Shown: positions 12,625-22,538 of the stretch, piece by piece
Layout: each line of letters begins with the position of its first letter
Numbering within the stretch: the first letter of the stretch is position 1
Assembly: GCF_019048525.1 (NCBI RefSeq)
Contig: NZ_CP077369.1
Coordinates: 310,001-374,000 of the forward strand
Reading direction: 5' to 3'
Length of the DNA: 64,000 bases
Source of the DNA: Acinetobacter lwoffii
GTDB lineage: Bacteria; Pseudomonadota; Gammaproteobacteria; Pseudomonadales; Moraxellaceae
Made by a program: the position numbers and the translations under genes
The notes under the pieces: model-generated
Seen by the model: only the letters and a program-made list of their open reading frames with translations
What the model was told of the DNA's origin: nothing
Databases searched by the model: none

Positions 12625-14580
12625 TTATTGTGTATTACGTAATGGTATCAGTTGCATGCGTTTACCCACTGACTGTGCCCCCTGTCCTAACAAGATACCG
12701 TAATGCGTGGCATTGGTCATGACATGTTTCACATAATCTCGGGTTTCGAGTAAAGGAATACTTTCAGTATATTGATCTGCGGCCATTCCCTGAAATTCCG
12801 GCTGCCAGCGGCGGGCACGGTTTGGACCGGCATTATAGCCTGCTGTTGCCAGCACCGGACTATCGCTAAGCTGACGCTGAATCGTAGATAAATAGAATGT
12901 TCCATAGCGAATATTGGTATTCATATCGGTAAGTGCCGCCGGGTTATAAGCTTCACCCATTTGACGGGCCACCAACTTGGCCGTATCCGGCATAATCTGC
13001 ATTAGACCACCCGCCCCGACATGTGAACGTGCGACGGTATTGAAACGACTTTCTTGACGCATCAAACCATAGGCCCAGGCCGGATCTATACCGGCATTTC
13101 GACTATGGCTGACCACGTAATTCTGATGTGGCATTGGATAACGATAGTTATAATTATGTTTGTTCGCGGTACGGTCAGCGGCATAAATGGCACGATCATA
13201 CCAGCCCATATCCATGGCACGTTTTGCCGCGGCCAGCAACAGGTCATCATCCTTCTTTAGATAAGCCTGACGCACTGCCCAGTTCCATTCCCGGTTAATA
13301 TAGTTCTCCGGGGCGCTGATATTACGTAAGGTGAAAGCACGGCGGAAATGAATATCCTGATTCAAGCGCTGCATAGCCTGATTGGATGGCTGCGCTGGAT
13401 TTGGTGTACTCGCAGTCACCTGCCCCAGCTTGTCGCGTGCCAGAAGATTGTGATAGTCATCTCCGGTCGCCAGCTTACGATAAATACTTTCTGCTGCCTG
13501 TTTGGAAGCACGATCAGTACGTTGTTCGCTGGCACGCGCCAGCCAATATTGCCAGCGATCTTCCTGCTTCTGGTTGACACTCATGCTATCAATCGCACGG
13601 ACCAGGCTTTCCCAGGCACTAAAACGAATCGCCTGACGCGCATAAATCTCGGCTTCTTCCGGGCTAAATGGCAGACCATAGCTGGCATCTAGCGCATTTA
13701 ACACTTCCCGGTTGAAGTTGTTTTTCATGACTGTGGTACCACCGATATAACCGACAGCACGATATAAGGCGCGTTGTACCTGTACTGGTGTACCTTCCGC
13801 GGTCCGCTTGACGATAGACAAAGCTGAGTCCAAATCGCTATCGGCCAGACGTCCCAGCGCATAAATCAGATAGGCATGCTCTGCCGCAGTACTTTTAGGC
13901 GCAGACCACAAATAATTGGTGGGATTGGCCTGAATCGAATTCAGTTGTGCCAGAGACAGATTTAGACCAATGCCTTGCGCTGTCGCAATGGCCTGACCTG
14001 ACTGTCCGGCACGAAGTTGCCCCCAGAGTCGCTGCTGACGGTCTTCTGAGGTCATGAGTGGACTGGATAGCATCATCCGACCTAGACCAGTACAAGAATC
14101 AGGCTGGCTATTGGTGGTTAACCAGACTTCTTTAAACTCGGCATAGACCAGTTCATCGCCAGCTTTGGCGCGCACTTGTGCCACTGCACAGGCTTCGGCA
14201 GGATCGGCATTGGTCACATAAGGCAATACCGGTTGGGCAGTGCTAAAGTCTGCCATTTTTACTTTTTCTTCGACATAGTCTGCTGCCAGCTTTTCAGCCA
14301 TAGCAGATTGAGGGTAACGCTGGGCAAAGCTGATAATCTGGCTGACAGGCTGCATGGCAAGATTCTGGTTTAAAATCCAGTATTCCGGATAATAGCCCAA
14401 GGCATCATTCTGCATAGACAGACGATATTGCTGTAACAGTTCAGTATTACCTGCATTGGCTGCACGCAAGGCATCATTAAATTGTTCTTCTGCTGCCTGT
14501 GTACTCGCTGAACAGATACATGCCACACTTAAAGTAATTAATTTATAGTATTTATACATAGTTTTAGTGTGTTTCAACAT
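12625..14580 (-). CDS. slt: Soluble lytic murein transglycosylase
   Basis: Periplasmic enzyme that cleaves the MurNAc-GlcNAc bond of peptidoglycan, leaving 1,6-anhydro ends. The start at 14580 gives 651 aa with a signal peptide (cut near residue 29, after STQA) and a GAAGG ribosome site; a longer frame reaches 14658 but would place the signal peptide internally. The long helical superhelix domain occupies about residues 35-480. The Slt catalytic domain follows, with the catalytic glutamate E510 in MRQESRF, the GAGGLMQIMP motif and GYNAGPNRARRW. The length matches Slt70. Probably co-transcribed with the RNase T2-like gene. Confidence 0.93.
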   Translation of the reverse strand: MLKHTKTMYKYYKLITLSVACICSASTQAAEEQFNDALRAANAGNTELLQQYRLSMQNDALGYYPEYWILNQNLAMQPVSQIISFAQRYPQSAMAEKLAADYVEEKVKMADFSTAQPVLPYVTNADPAEACAVAQVRAKAGDELVYAEFKEVWLTTNSQPDSCTGLGRMMLSSPLMTSEDRQQRLWGQLRAGQSGQAIATAQGIGLNLSLAQLNSIQANPTNYLWSAPKSTAAEHAYLIYALGRLADSDLDSALSIVKRTAEGTPVQVQRALYRAVGYIGGTTVMKNNFNREVLNALDASYGLPFSPEEAEIYARQAIRFSAWESLVRAIDSMSVNQKQEDRWQYWLARASEQRTDRASKQAAESIYRKLATGDDYHNLLARDKLGQVTASTPNPAQPSNQAMQRLNQDIHFRRAFTLRNISAPENYINREWNWAVRQAYLKKDDDLLLAAAKRAMDMGWYDRAIYAADRTANKHNYNYRYPMPHQNYVVSHSRNAGIDPAWAYGLMRQESRFNTVARSHVGAGGLMQIMPDTAKLVARQMGEAYNPAALTDMNTNIRYGTFYLSTIQRQLSDSPVLATAGYNAGPNRARRWQPEFQGMAADQYTESIPLLETRDYVKHVMTNATHYGILLGQGAQSVGKRMQLIPLRNTQ

Positions 14581-14893
14581 CCCTTTGCCTTCTATCATCG
14601 ATTTTGTGCTTAGCCCATGTTGCATATCATAAGAGCTAGTTTGAAGATTATAACCCACTCTATTGTTCAGTTATGTAACCTTATGATTAAGCAATATTAA
14701 TCTACAGACAATTTTTGCCCATAAATCAATATTTTTCCACAGTTAATTTGGGCTATAAGTTTAAGCGACTTTCCTGCTAAAATATGCGCCTTTCCAAGAT
14801 TTCAGTCCGTGAATTGAATTTTTATTCACCTGTTTGATGCATCAATCAGGCTGTTCGTTCACTCTTTCAACGTATTACCTTGTAGGAGCCTAC

Positions 14894-16351
14894 ATGACGG
14901 TTCAAACCTTCATTCCGAATGGTGCCCCAGCTGCCTCAGAAAACACTGTTACCCAGCCAGCGCACACCCCAGTTAGCGATGCTTCAGTCAAAAAACTGTA
15001 CATCGAAACACAAGGGTGTCAGATGAATGAGTACGACAGTCACCGTATGGCAGACCTGTTAGGCGATTCTCATGGCTATGTGCTGACCACTGATCCTAAA
15101 GATGCCGATATTCTGCTGATGAATACCTGCTCGATCCGTGAAAAGGCACAGGAGAAAGTATTCTCCGAGCTGGGCCGCTGGCGCAAACTAAAGGATAAAA
15201 ATCCTGACCTGATTATTGGTGTCGGTGGTTGTGTAGCGTCTCAGGAAGGCGACAACATCCAGAAACGTGCCAATTATGTCGACATGATCTTTGGCCCGCA
15301 AACCCTGCACCGTTTGCCGCAAATGCTGGATCAGCATTTTGAGCAGATCGAAAAGCCGAAAAAAGAAAAAATCAAACTGGTGGATATTTCCTTCCCGGAC
15401 ATCGAGAAATTCGACTTCCTGCCTGAACCGCGTGTTGAAGGCTATAAAGCCTTTGTTTCGATTATGGAAGGCTGTTCTAAATACTGTTCTTTCTGTGTGG
15501 TGCCTTATACGCGTGGTGAAGAAGTGTCCCGTCCACTGGATGATGTCCTCGCAGAAATTGCGGGTTTGGCAGAAAAAGGCGTACGTGAAATTTCACTTTT
15601 GGGTCAGAACGTAAATGGCTACCGTGGTGAAACTTTTGAAGGCAATATCTGTACCTTTGCCGATTTGCTGCGTTTGGTTGCGGATATTCCGGGTATTGGC
15701 CGGATTCGTTATACCACCTCGCATCCACTGGAATTTAATGACGACCTGATCCAGTGTTATCGCGACCTACCACAAATGGTTTCACATCTGCATCTGCCGG
15801 TACAAAGCGGTTCCAATGATGTCCTTCAGGCTATGAAGCGTAACCACACCATTGATGTCTATATCGAGAAGATTAAAAAGTTACGTGCAGTTCGCCCAGA
15901 TATGCACCTATCTTCAGACTTTATCATTGGTTTTCCGGGTGAAACTGATGAAAACTTTGAAGAGACTTATCAATTCATTAAAGATCTGGATTTTGATCAC
16001 TCTTATAGTTTCATCTATTCAAAACGTCCGGGCACACCGGCAGCAGAACTGGAAGATACGATTTCTGAAGATGTGAAAAAAGAACGTCTAGCCAAAGTTC
16101 AGCAATGGATTAAGCGTTCAAGCATTGACAAGACGGATGCCATGCTCGGGACCATCCAGCGTGTACTCATCGAAAAAGTTTCTGATAAAGATCCGAACAT
16201 TCTGGTTGGTACGGCGGACAATACCCGTTATGTTAACTTTATTGGTGACCCTGCCTGGGTAGGCCGCTTTGCCGAGATTGAAATTACCGAAATTAAAACT
16301 TTGAATTTAGTTTACGGTGAGCTCTTGAATCTTGAGCCTGACGTGGCGTAA
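14894..16351 (+). CDS. miaB: tRNA-2-methylthio-N6-dimethylallyladenosine synthase
   Basis: Radical-SAM methylthiotransferase that completes ms2i6A at position 37 of tRNAs reading U-starting codons. The auxiliary iron-sulphur cluster cysteines are C42, C79 and C113; the radical-SAM triad is C194, C198 and C201 (GCSKYCSFC). A TRAM domain occupies the last 65 residues. The start chosen is the ATG at 14894 with AGGAG 8 bases upstream; the frame extends to 14834 but without support. 485 aa. First gene of a miaB-phoH-ybeY unit, a conserved proteobacterial order. Confidence 0.97.
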   Translation: MTVQTFIPNGAPAASENTVTQPAHTPVSDASVKKLYIETQGCQMNEYDSHRMADLLGDSHGYVLTTDPKDADILLMNTCSIREKAQEKVFSELGRWRKLKDKNPDLIIGVGGCVASQEGDNIQKRANYVDMIFGPQTLHRLPQMLDQHFEQIEKPKKEKIKLVDISFPDIEKFDFLPEPRVEGYKAFVSIMEGCSKYCSFCVVPYTRGEEVSRPLDDVLAEIAGLAEKGVREISLLGQNVNGYRGETFEGNICTFADLLRLVADIPGIGRIRYTTSHPLEFNDDLIQCYRDLPQMVSHLHLPVQSGSNDVLQAMKRNHTIDVYIEKIKKLRAVRPDMHLSSDFIIGFPGETDENFEETYQFIKDLDFDHSYSFIYSKRPGTPAAELEDTISEDVKKERLAKVQQWIKRSSIDKTDAMLGTIQRVLIEKVSDKDPNILVGTADNTRYVNFIGDPAWVGRFAEIEITEIKTLNLVYGELLNLEPDVA

Positions 16352-16388
16352 TGTAGAGCATATAACGCACACTTCATAAGGAACACTC

Positions 16389-17465
16389 TTGACTGCAGCG
16401 ATTCGACGTACAGTAGCTTTTCCTGGAATTTCGATGGACCGTATACAAGCCATGTTAGGTGCCTATAACGGCCATTTGAAGCAAATTGAACAACGTTTAG
16501 ACGTCAAAATCTCCCATCGCGGAGAAAGTTTTATTATTGATGGTGGAATCGATGCCGTTGAGAGAGCCGAAATGCTCTTACAACGTCTTCATGAAGAATC
16601 TGAACATAGTCAGCAGATTAGTGCAGATACTTTACATCTGATGATTCAGGGTAGCCAGACTGACCGTGAACTTCAGCAAGATCTGGATGATCAGGAACAT
16701 ACGGGGCTGGACAATGTCTGGCTGCAAACCCGTAAAGGCCGGATCAACCCGCGTGGTGCCAACCAGAAACGCTATGTACAGCGCATTCTGCAAAGTGATA
16801 TTTCTTTTGGTATTGGCCCTGCCGGTACAGGTAAAACCTATCTTGCCGTTGCGGCTGCCGTGGACATGCTGGAGCGCAATGAAATCCAGCGCATTCTGCT
16901 GGTTCGTCCTGCGGTTGAAGCCGGTGAAAAACTCGGTTTCCTGCCGGGAGATTTAACCCAGAAAATCGATCCTTATTTACGTCCCTTGTATGACGCGCTG
17001 TATGAAATGCTTGGCTTTGAAAAAGTGGCCAAGCTGATCGAACGTCAGGTGATTGAAGTGGCTCCGCTTGCTTATATGCGTGGCCGTACCCTAAATCATT
17101 CTTTCGTGATTCTGGATGAAGCGCAGAACACCACCCCAGAACAGATGAAAATGTTCCTGACCCGTTTAGGTTTTGGCTCACGAGCGGTGATTACTGGCGA
17201 CGTAACTCAGGTAGATTTACCGCGAGGTCAGCAATCCGGCCTGTCACATGCTTTGCGCGTGATTGATAAAATTCCTGAAATTCATATCACCCGTTTTCAT
17301 TCGCGTGATGTGGTACGTCATCAGCTGGTACAGAAAATTGTCGAAGCCTATGAAGGCTGGGACAGTGAACAGCAGCGTTTAAGTGCTGAAGCACGTGCAG
17401 AACGTAAAGCACGTCAGGATGCCTTGATCGCTGAAAATGATGCTGCGGCAGATGCACAGCATTAA
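16389..17465 (+). CDS. ybeZ: PhoH-family ATPase (YbeZ)
   Basis: PhoH-like P-loop protein that partners YbeY in ribosome maturation in other proteobacteria. Walker A GPAGTGKT is at residues 143-150, with Walker B VILDEAQN further on. The N-terminal 80 residues resemble a KH-like fold, consistent with RNA binding. 358 aa. The start is a TTG with AAGGA 7 bases upstream; the first ATG in frame (residue 16) would remove conserved residues, so the TTG is preferred. It sits 37 bases after miaB and 22 before ybeY. Confidence 0.93.
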   Translation: MTAAIRRTVAFPGISMDRIQAMLGAYNGHLKQIEQRLDVKISHRGESFIIDGGIDAVERAEMLLQRLHEESEHSQQISADTLHLMIQGSQTDRELQQDLDDQEHTGLDNVWLQTRKGRINPRGANQKRYVQRILQSDISFGIGPAGTGKTYLAVAAAVDMLERNEIQRILLVRPAVEAGEKLGFLPGDLTQKIDPYLRPLYDALYEMLGFEKVAKLIERQVIEVAPLAYMRGRTLNHSFVILDEAQNTTPEQMKMFLTRLGFGSRAVITGDVTQVDLPRGQQSGLSHALRVIDKIPEIHITRFHSRDVVRHQLVQKIVEAYEGWDSEQQRLSAEARAERKARQDALIAENDAAADAQH

Positions 17466-17487
17466 GCTTTAAACTTAAGGATTTGTG

Positions 17488-17970
17488 TTGAAACTTAGTC
17501 TTTCCTTACAACAGGACTTTCAGTCGCCTGAACTGGTACTGAAACGTGTCTATATTAAAAAAGTTGTAGAAACCACTTTACGTCATATCAGCACTCAAAG
17601 TGATTGCGAAATCGGAATTGCCTGTGTCGACAATGACGAAAGTCATAAACTGAATCTGGAATATCGCGGCAAAGACAAACCGACCAATGTCCTGTCTTTC
17701 CCGAGTGAACTTCCAGATGAAATGGCGCAGTTTCTGGATGCATTTCCCATTGGTGATCTGGTGATCTGTATTCCTGTGGTACTGGCGGAAGCGCTGGAAC
17801 AGCAAAAAGTACCCTTGACGCATTTCACCCATATGCTGGTACATGGCACTTTACACCTAATGGGCTATGACCATGAAACCTCGGATGAAGATGCTGAAGA
17901 AATGGAAGGTATTGAAATCGAGATTCTGGCCAAGCTAGGTTTTGAAAATCCCTATCTGGAACAGAACTAA
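17488..17970 (+). CDS. ybeY: Endoribonuclease YbeY
   Basis: Zinc-dependent RNase required for 16S rRNA 3'-end maturation and ribosome quality control. The metal-binding H-x3-H-x5-H pattern is intact near the C-terminus ([11 protein letters not shown]). About 160 aa. The start is a TTG (17488), or the GTG directly before it (17485); AAGGA at 17477 gives better spacing to the TTG. It is the last gene of the miaB-ybeZ-ybeY unit: the ybeX and lnt genes that follow in E. coli are not here, and a terminator comes directly after. Confidence 0.94.
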   Translation: MKLSLSLQQDFQSPELVLKRVYIKKVVETTLRHISTQSDCEIGIACVDNDESHKLNLEYRGKDKPTNVLSFPSELPDEMAQFLDAFPIGDLVICIPVVLAEALEQQKVPLTHFTHMLVHGTLHLMGYDHETSDEDAEEMEGIEIEILAKLGFENPYLEQN

Positions 17971-17986
17971 AATTTCTTCATAAAAA

Positions 17987-18012
17987 AAAAGCGGGCCAAG
18001 GCTCGCTTTTTT
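17987..18012 (+). terminator. Rho-independent terminator behind ybeY
   Basis: Stem AAAAGCGGGCC / GGCTCGCTTTT (one G-T pair) with a two-base gap, followed by a T run. The reverse strand also shows a T run, so it could act both ways. Confidence 0.9.
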
Positions 18013-18013
18013 T

Positions 18014-18124
18014 ATTGTTTACCCTCACCCCAACCCTCTCCCATAAGAGAGGAAGCTTTAATATCTATAACTCAATGATAGTCCTCCCTCCTTTTGGGAG
18101 GGAGTTAGAGGGAGGGTTTACAAA
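18014..18124. repeat. Palindromic intergenic repeat (REP/MITE-like), about 110 bases
   Basis: Imperfect inverted ends: the left end reads TTGTTTACCCTCACCCC and the right end, reverse-complemented, reads TTGTAAACCCTCCCTCT. Inside are two smaller hairpins: CCTCTC-GAGAGG near 18035-18052, and CCTCCC-GGGAGG near 18083-18102. No coding frame. The pyrimidine/purine skew and double-hairpin layout resemble short interspersed palindromic elements that bacteria carry in many copies; copy number cannot be judged from one window. Confidence 0.75.
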
Positions 18125-18137
18125 TGAGTAAAATGGT

Positions 18138-19004
18138 CTAACGAACCTCAAACTCTGCTTCAGCCGGGTCAAAACGCCAGGTACGAATCACCCGCAGTTC
18201 GGAAATTTCTTTCATTTTACTATCGAAAGCACCAAATGGCGCTGCCTTACGCACGGAAGCTTTGGCTGCTTCATCCAACATGGCATGTCCTGAACTGTCA
18301 ATCAGTCGAATGGCACGAATTCCGCCATTCTGATTGAGGATCACCATCAGCCGCACTTCCCCTGCCAGATTCTGTTGTTTGGCTGCTTCCGGATAATAAC
18401 GGTTCCCATAGAACTCCACTTTCTCGCGAAACTTTTCCAGATAGGCGGCAGAAACATCCTGCTTGGACTGAATACCATCTACAGTCTTAATTTTTTGCTG
18501 ACGACTGAAATTTTGCTGACGCTGTAAATATTGCGCTTCCAGACTGGCGACCATGGCCGCTTTGGCCTGAAACTGGCTCTGTAATTGCTCCTGCATTTTT
18601 TTTCGCTGATTTTCTTCCGCCTGCTTTTGCCAGCTCAAGGTGGTCATCAGGACTTTTTCTTCAAAACTGAGTTCCTGTTGCTGTTGCAGCATATCCAGAC
18701 TTTCTTGCAGCTCTTCGCCTGCATGTTGTTCCATTAACGGCGATGGCATATCACTCGACATGCGATGAGCTTCTCTAAACTGGCCGGAACCCTGCTGGTC
18801 CGTTTGGGCGAGAAAATCAGCATGCTCAATTTTTTCATCAGTCTGGCGCAAACTGACTGCGATTTCTTTGGTACTGGTATCCCGATCTTGCGGCATACCA
18901 AATTCCAGGGTCAGCACGATCAAATGCAGAATGCCTGCGGCAAGCACCGCACTGCTAAACACTGGATCTTTCCACCAAGTTCTGACCAGAGGCATGAGTA
19001 TCAT
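18138..19004 (-). CDS. TonB-family energy transducer-like protein
   Basis: Inner-membrane-anchored protein likely to pass proton-motive energy to outer-membrane receptors. It has one N-terminal membrane helix (about residues 15-35, SAVLAAGILHLIVLTLEF), a long Gln/Glu-rich helical periplasmic region (residues 80-185), and a C-terminal TonB domain with YYPEAA, GEVRLMVILNQNGGI and TWRFDPAEAEF. The start is uncertain: the ATG at 19004 is used, the ATG at 18995 is an alternative, and neither has a strong ribosome site. No exbB/exbD genes adjoin. The middle is Gln-rich rather than the Pro-rich spacer of classical TonB. Confidence 0.85.
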   Translation of the reverse strand: MILMPLVRTWWKDPVFSSAVLAAGILHLIVLTLEFGMPQDRDTSTKEIAVSLRQTDEKIEHADFLAQTDQQGSGQFREAHRMSSDMPSPLMEQHAGEELQESLDMLQQQQELSFEEKVLMTTLSWQKQAEENQRKKMQEQLQSQFQAKAAMVASLEAQYLQRQQNFSRQQKIKTVDGIQSKQDVSAAYLEKFREKVEFYGNRYYPEAAKQQNLAGEVRLMVILNQNGGIRAIRLIDSSGHAMLDEAAKASVRKAAPFGAFDSKMKEISELRVIRTWRFDPAEAEFEVR

Positions 19005-19258
19005 CGTTTTTTCACATTCGCCCAAACTCAATACTGAGTTCAGCTCCCCAAAAAAGTATTTGAAAGATTAAAAATAAACGGATTCGTCATTTATCTTTTT
19101 AAAATGCCAAATCCATCAAATCTTCAACGTTACATAACTAAAACTATAAAAATGGTGCTATTTATTTTGCTAAACTTCAAGCATGAACGCTTGTATTTTT
19201 CATACAATTCGACAAGATACATCCCGAGTCAAAAATAAAGTTGCCAGGACGCTTCAGT

Positions 19259-19945
19259 ATGCAAACGCTAATTTCCAATATTTCCAACCGAATCCGCCAA
19301 GTGTATCAGAGGGCGGAAGGATTTATTGAAGATGAGCGTGAATTTCCCTTATCGCAAGTCTTCCTGAATGCAACCTTTCAGCGCTTTGTCACAGACAATG
19401 TCGATGCATTAAAAGACTTACATGCAGATTTACACGAAGACTGGCTGCGTTTGTATGCAACACTGGATTATAAAGGCCTGATTGTCACTTTATCGGTTGA
19501 TTTGAAACTGGTACAGATGGAATTGAATAAAACCACCCAGTTGATCGTGTTCGAGCAAATTAGTGATACTCAGCTGATTGAAGCCAAATATCCAAATATG
19601 CTGTATAAACTGGGCGTGCGTTTCGGCTTGTTCTTCTATCAACGTATCTTGAATAAAGATCCTTTGGGAATGATTCTGGAAAAACTGGGCGTAATTAAAG
19701 TCATCGATGACTTGCTTTATCTAGATTTAAATCGCTGGTTAGGTAAAAGCCGATCGGTCATTGATACCTTGGGCAAAGTTCATGTGAATCACGCAGTACT
19801 TCGTGAAGCCGAACTGGTGGTGATTGGTAATGTCAATCTGGCCGCCCTGTTTAGAAAACTTTCCCAAGATCAGGAAGAGAACTGGGATGAAGACAAGATG
19901 GATGACAACCGGGTCACCCCCATCAAACAGAAAAATCCTTCTTAA
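19259..19945 (+). CDS. Conserved hypothetical protein, 228 aa
   Basis: No family recognised. Soluble, mixed alpha/beta, with a strongly acidic C-terminal tail (DQEENWDEDKMDD). No signal peptide. The ATG at 19259 has AGGA 9 bases upstream; a TTG at 19241 would add six residues and is less likely. It is followed by a 160-base gap to the DUF3108 gene and transcribed divergently from the TonB gene, with about 250 bases shared upstream. Confidence 0.8.
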   Translation: MQTLISNISNRIRQVYQRAEGFIEDEREFPLSQVFLNATFQRFVTDNVDALKDLHADLHEDWLRLYATLDYKGLIVTLSVDLKLVQMELNKTTQLIVFEQISDTQLIEAKYPNMLYKLGVRFGLFFYQRILNKDPLGMILEKLGVIKVIDDLLYLDLNRWLGKSRSVIDTLGKVHVNHAVLREAELVVIGNVNLAALFRKLSQDQEENWDEDKMDDNRVTPIKQKNPS

Positions 19946-20104
19946 ATCATGTCAAACGTAGTTTTTGAACAAAAGTTCCATAAAACTACATGAAATATAC
20001 ATTTTTGGCAGAAATATCCCTTCAATTTCCATATTTTGCCCAAATAATAAAGGGTGCAATAAGTGATATGTTTTGCCAATTGAATCAATATAGGAAAATA
20101 ACTG

Positions 20105-20818
20105 ATGGCGAAGACTGTATTCAAAATTTTAGTGATGACCACGGGTCTGAGCAGCGCAATACTGTTCACTGTTATTTCTAGCCAGGCTTTTGCCATGACT
20201 CCTTTCCAAGCCAGTTATCAATTTAGCTATAATGGCAAGAATATGGGTTCTGCAACGCGGACTTTAAGCAAATCAGGCAATAACTGGACTTATGTCTTTG
20301 CTGCAAAAGCCGGAGGTATTGCCTCTGCAACCGAAACCAGCCGCTTTACTTTTAATAATGGCAAGATCGGCTCAAGCAGTTTCAGTCGCAGCAGTAAAGT
20401 GCTGGTGCATAACAACACCATGAGTATTAATTTTAATCCTTCCAGCAAAAGCATCAGTACCAAGAAAGACGATGAAAAACGCTCTTTTGCCTGGAGAGCA
20501 GATGTTCTGGATGAGTTGAATGCGGAATTGCAGATCCGTGAAGACTTAAAAAATTCAGGCCTGAAAGCAAATTACTATATCGCTGATGCTAAAGAAGTTG
20601 AAGGCCGTAAGTTTATCAAACAGGGTTCAGAGACTATAAGCACCAAATACGGATCCTTTAATACCATTAAAGTGGTGATGAAACACAGCAAACCAGGTCG
20701 TGAAACCATTTTCTGGCTGGCACCAAAACTTGACTATCTTCCAGTCAAAGTTTCGCATGTCGACAAGAAAACCTCCTATGGTTTACTGTTAACTGACTAT
20801 AAAGGTGCAAGCAACTAA
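20105..20818 (+). CDS. DUF3108 domain-containing exported protein
   Basis: 237 aa with a signal peptide ending near residue 30 (SSQAFA-MTPF). The mature part matches the DUF3108 family: ASYQFSYNGKNMGSATRTL at the start, then alternating beta strands, and a C-terminal FWLAPKLDYLPVKVSH segment. The family is thought to form a beta-rich periplasmic or outer-membrane-associated protein of unknown role. ATG start with AGGA 10 bases before. The next gene, xpt, has its own promoter. Confidence 0.87.
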   Translation: MAKTVFKILVMTTGLSSAILFTVISSQAFAMTPFQASYQFSYNGKNMGSATRTLSKSGNNWTYVFAAKAGGIASATETSRFTFNNGKIGSSSFSRSSKVLVHNNTMSINFNPSSKSISTKKDDEKRSFAWRADVLDELNAELQIREDLKNSGLKANYYIADAKEVEGRKFIKQGSETISTKYGSFNTIKVVMKHSKPGRETIFWLAPKLDYLPVKVSHVDKKTSYGLLLTDYKGASN

Positions 20819-20836
20819 GTTTTTGGCGAATTTCAC

Positions 20837-21482
<646 letters not shown>

Positions 21483-21500
21483 GCTCGACAATCAATTTTA

Positions 21501-21526
21501 AAAGAGCGCTTATGCGCTCTTTTTTA
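21501..21526 (+). terminator. Rho-independent terminator behind xpt
   Basis: Stem AAAGAGCGC / GCGCTCTTT with loop TTAT and a following T run. Confidence 0.93.
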
Positions 21527-21732
21527 TTTTGTCTATCTGATGAAATAAATTAAAAATATTCAAAGCTCGACTCTAGTTCAATCTAATGTGTTATTCATGA
21601 TTCCTGACTTGATCCTAGATGAATGGCTTACTTTTAAATTCGAAGTGATTAAACCTCTAAAATAGATCGTGTCATAAAATAAATAATTTTTCTATCCGAT
21701 GAATAAACAACCAGTTATAGCAATTTTATTAT

Positions 21733-21773
21733 AAGATAAAGAGGTCTAACTATCTGCAAATAATTAGACCTCT
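21733..21773 (-). terminator. Terminator of the CsgG/HfaB-type operon
   Basis: Stem AGAGGTCTAA / TTAGACCTCT (10 perfect pairs, 14-base loop). On the minus strand it is followed by TTTATCTTATAAT, a T-rich tail. It lies 20 bases beyond the last gene of the leftward operon. Confidence 0.8.
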
Positions 21774-21792
21774 GTTCACCTTGAACAAGAGT

Positions 21793-22458
21793 TTATTTAA
21801 CCGTCACAGTAATACTGCCGCTATTTACAGCACCGATAGCGGTAGTTGTGATGCTATTGTTAATAGCAGTTTGAGTTCCTTCTGCAATCGCATTGACAGA
21901 GGCATCAATGGTACCCGCATTATAGGCAATGTTCGCGACACTATAATTGCTTAAAGTTTCATTGATCTGCTCACTATAGTTGGTAGACAGTGATGAACTT
22001 ACAACTTCCGAGAGATCTGAACTATCCGCAACCTCGGATAACTCTTCTAAGGTTTCAGAATTATTCGTTGCACTGGTGACTTGACTGAAATCATAGTCAT
22101 ATGTTTCATCTGATACGTCTGATATCACCTGATTGAAGCTGCCTTGCTCAATCGTGATACTACCTGTGTTCGCTGCACCAATTGCAGTAGTTTCAATTGT
22201 CCCTTCAATTGAACTAATCGCATCTGGTACTTCTCTTACTGCTCCTGCAAGTGCTTCTAAATCAACGCTTGCATCAACATCACCTGTATTCACTGCCAGA
22301 TTCAGCGCAGAACCATTTTCAACCTGCTGAGAAATAGAATCCAGAGTAGCTTGTAAACCGGTATCTACTTCCACATTGGTTTCTTGAGCATATGCCATCC
22401 CCGCACTAGACAGAAAGGCGACGGATAATGCGACTGTTTTGATCGTGTTTTTCATCAT
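21793..22458 (-). CDS. Exported repeat protein, candidate surface subunit (HfaD-like position)
   Basis: 221 aa when started at the ATG at 22458 (AGGAAG just upstream); a frame reaching 22533 would bury the signal peptide. The signal peptide ends near residue 24 (AGMAYA). The mature protein is Asn/Ser/Thr/Ala-rich, very acidic, without cysteine, and contains an internal duplication: residues about 53-103 and 174-218 align, each ending in TTAIGA(A/V)N(T/S)GSIT(I/V). A low-complexity S/E/D linker (130-165) joins them. This composition suits an exported fibre or adhesin. It follows a CsgG/HfaB-like exporter gene; by position it resembles hfaD of Caulobacter, but I cannot show sequence homology from memory. 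Confidence 0.72.
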   Translation of the reverse strand: MMKNTIKTVALSVAFLSSAGMAYAQETNVEVDTGLQATLDSISQQVENGSALNLAVNTGDVDASVDLEALAGAVREVPDAISSIEGTIETTAIGAANTGSITIEQGSFNQVISDVSDETYDYDFSQVTSATNNSETLEELSEVADSSDLSEVVSSSLSTNYSEQINETLSNYSVANIAYNAGTIDASVNAIAEGTQTAINNSITTTAIGAVNSGSITVTVK

Positions 22459-22480
22459 TGTTCTTCCTACTGTTATTTTG

Positions 22481-22528
22481 AAGTACCTCTCGCTAAGTAC
22501 TTCTTCTGACAATGGGAGCGAGCCCATT
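22481..22528 (-). other. Two hairpins between the exporter gene and the candidate subunit gene
   Basis: AATGGG-6-CCCATT at 22511-22528 and AAGTAC-10-GTACTT at 22481-22502, both perfect. Neither is followed by a T run on the minus strand, so they look like RNA processing or stabilising structures in the 80-base gap rather than terminators. They could let the downstream gene be expressed at a different level from the exporter. Confidence 0.55.
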
Positions 22529-22538
22529 TTCAAATCTT

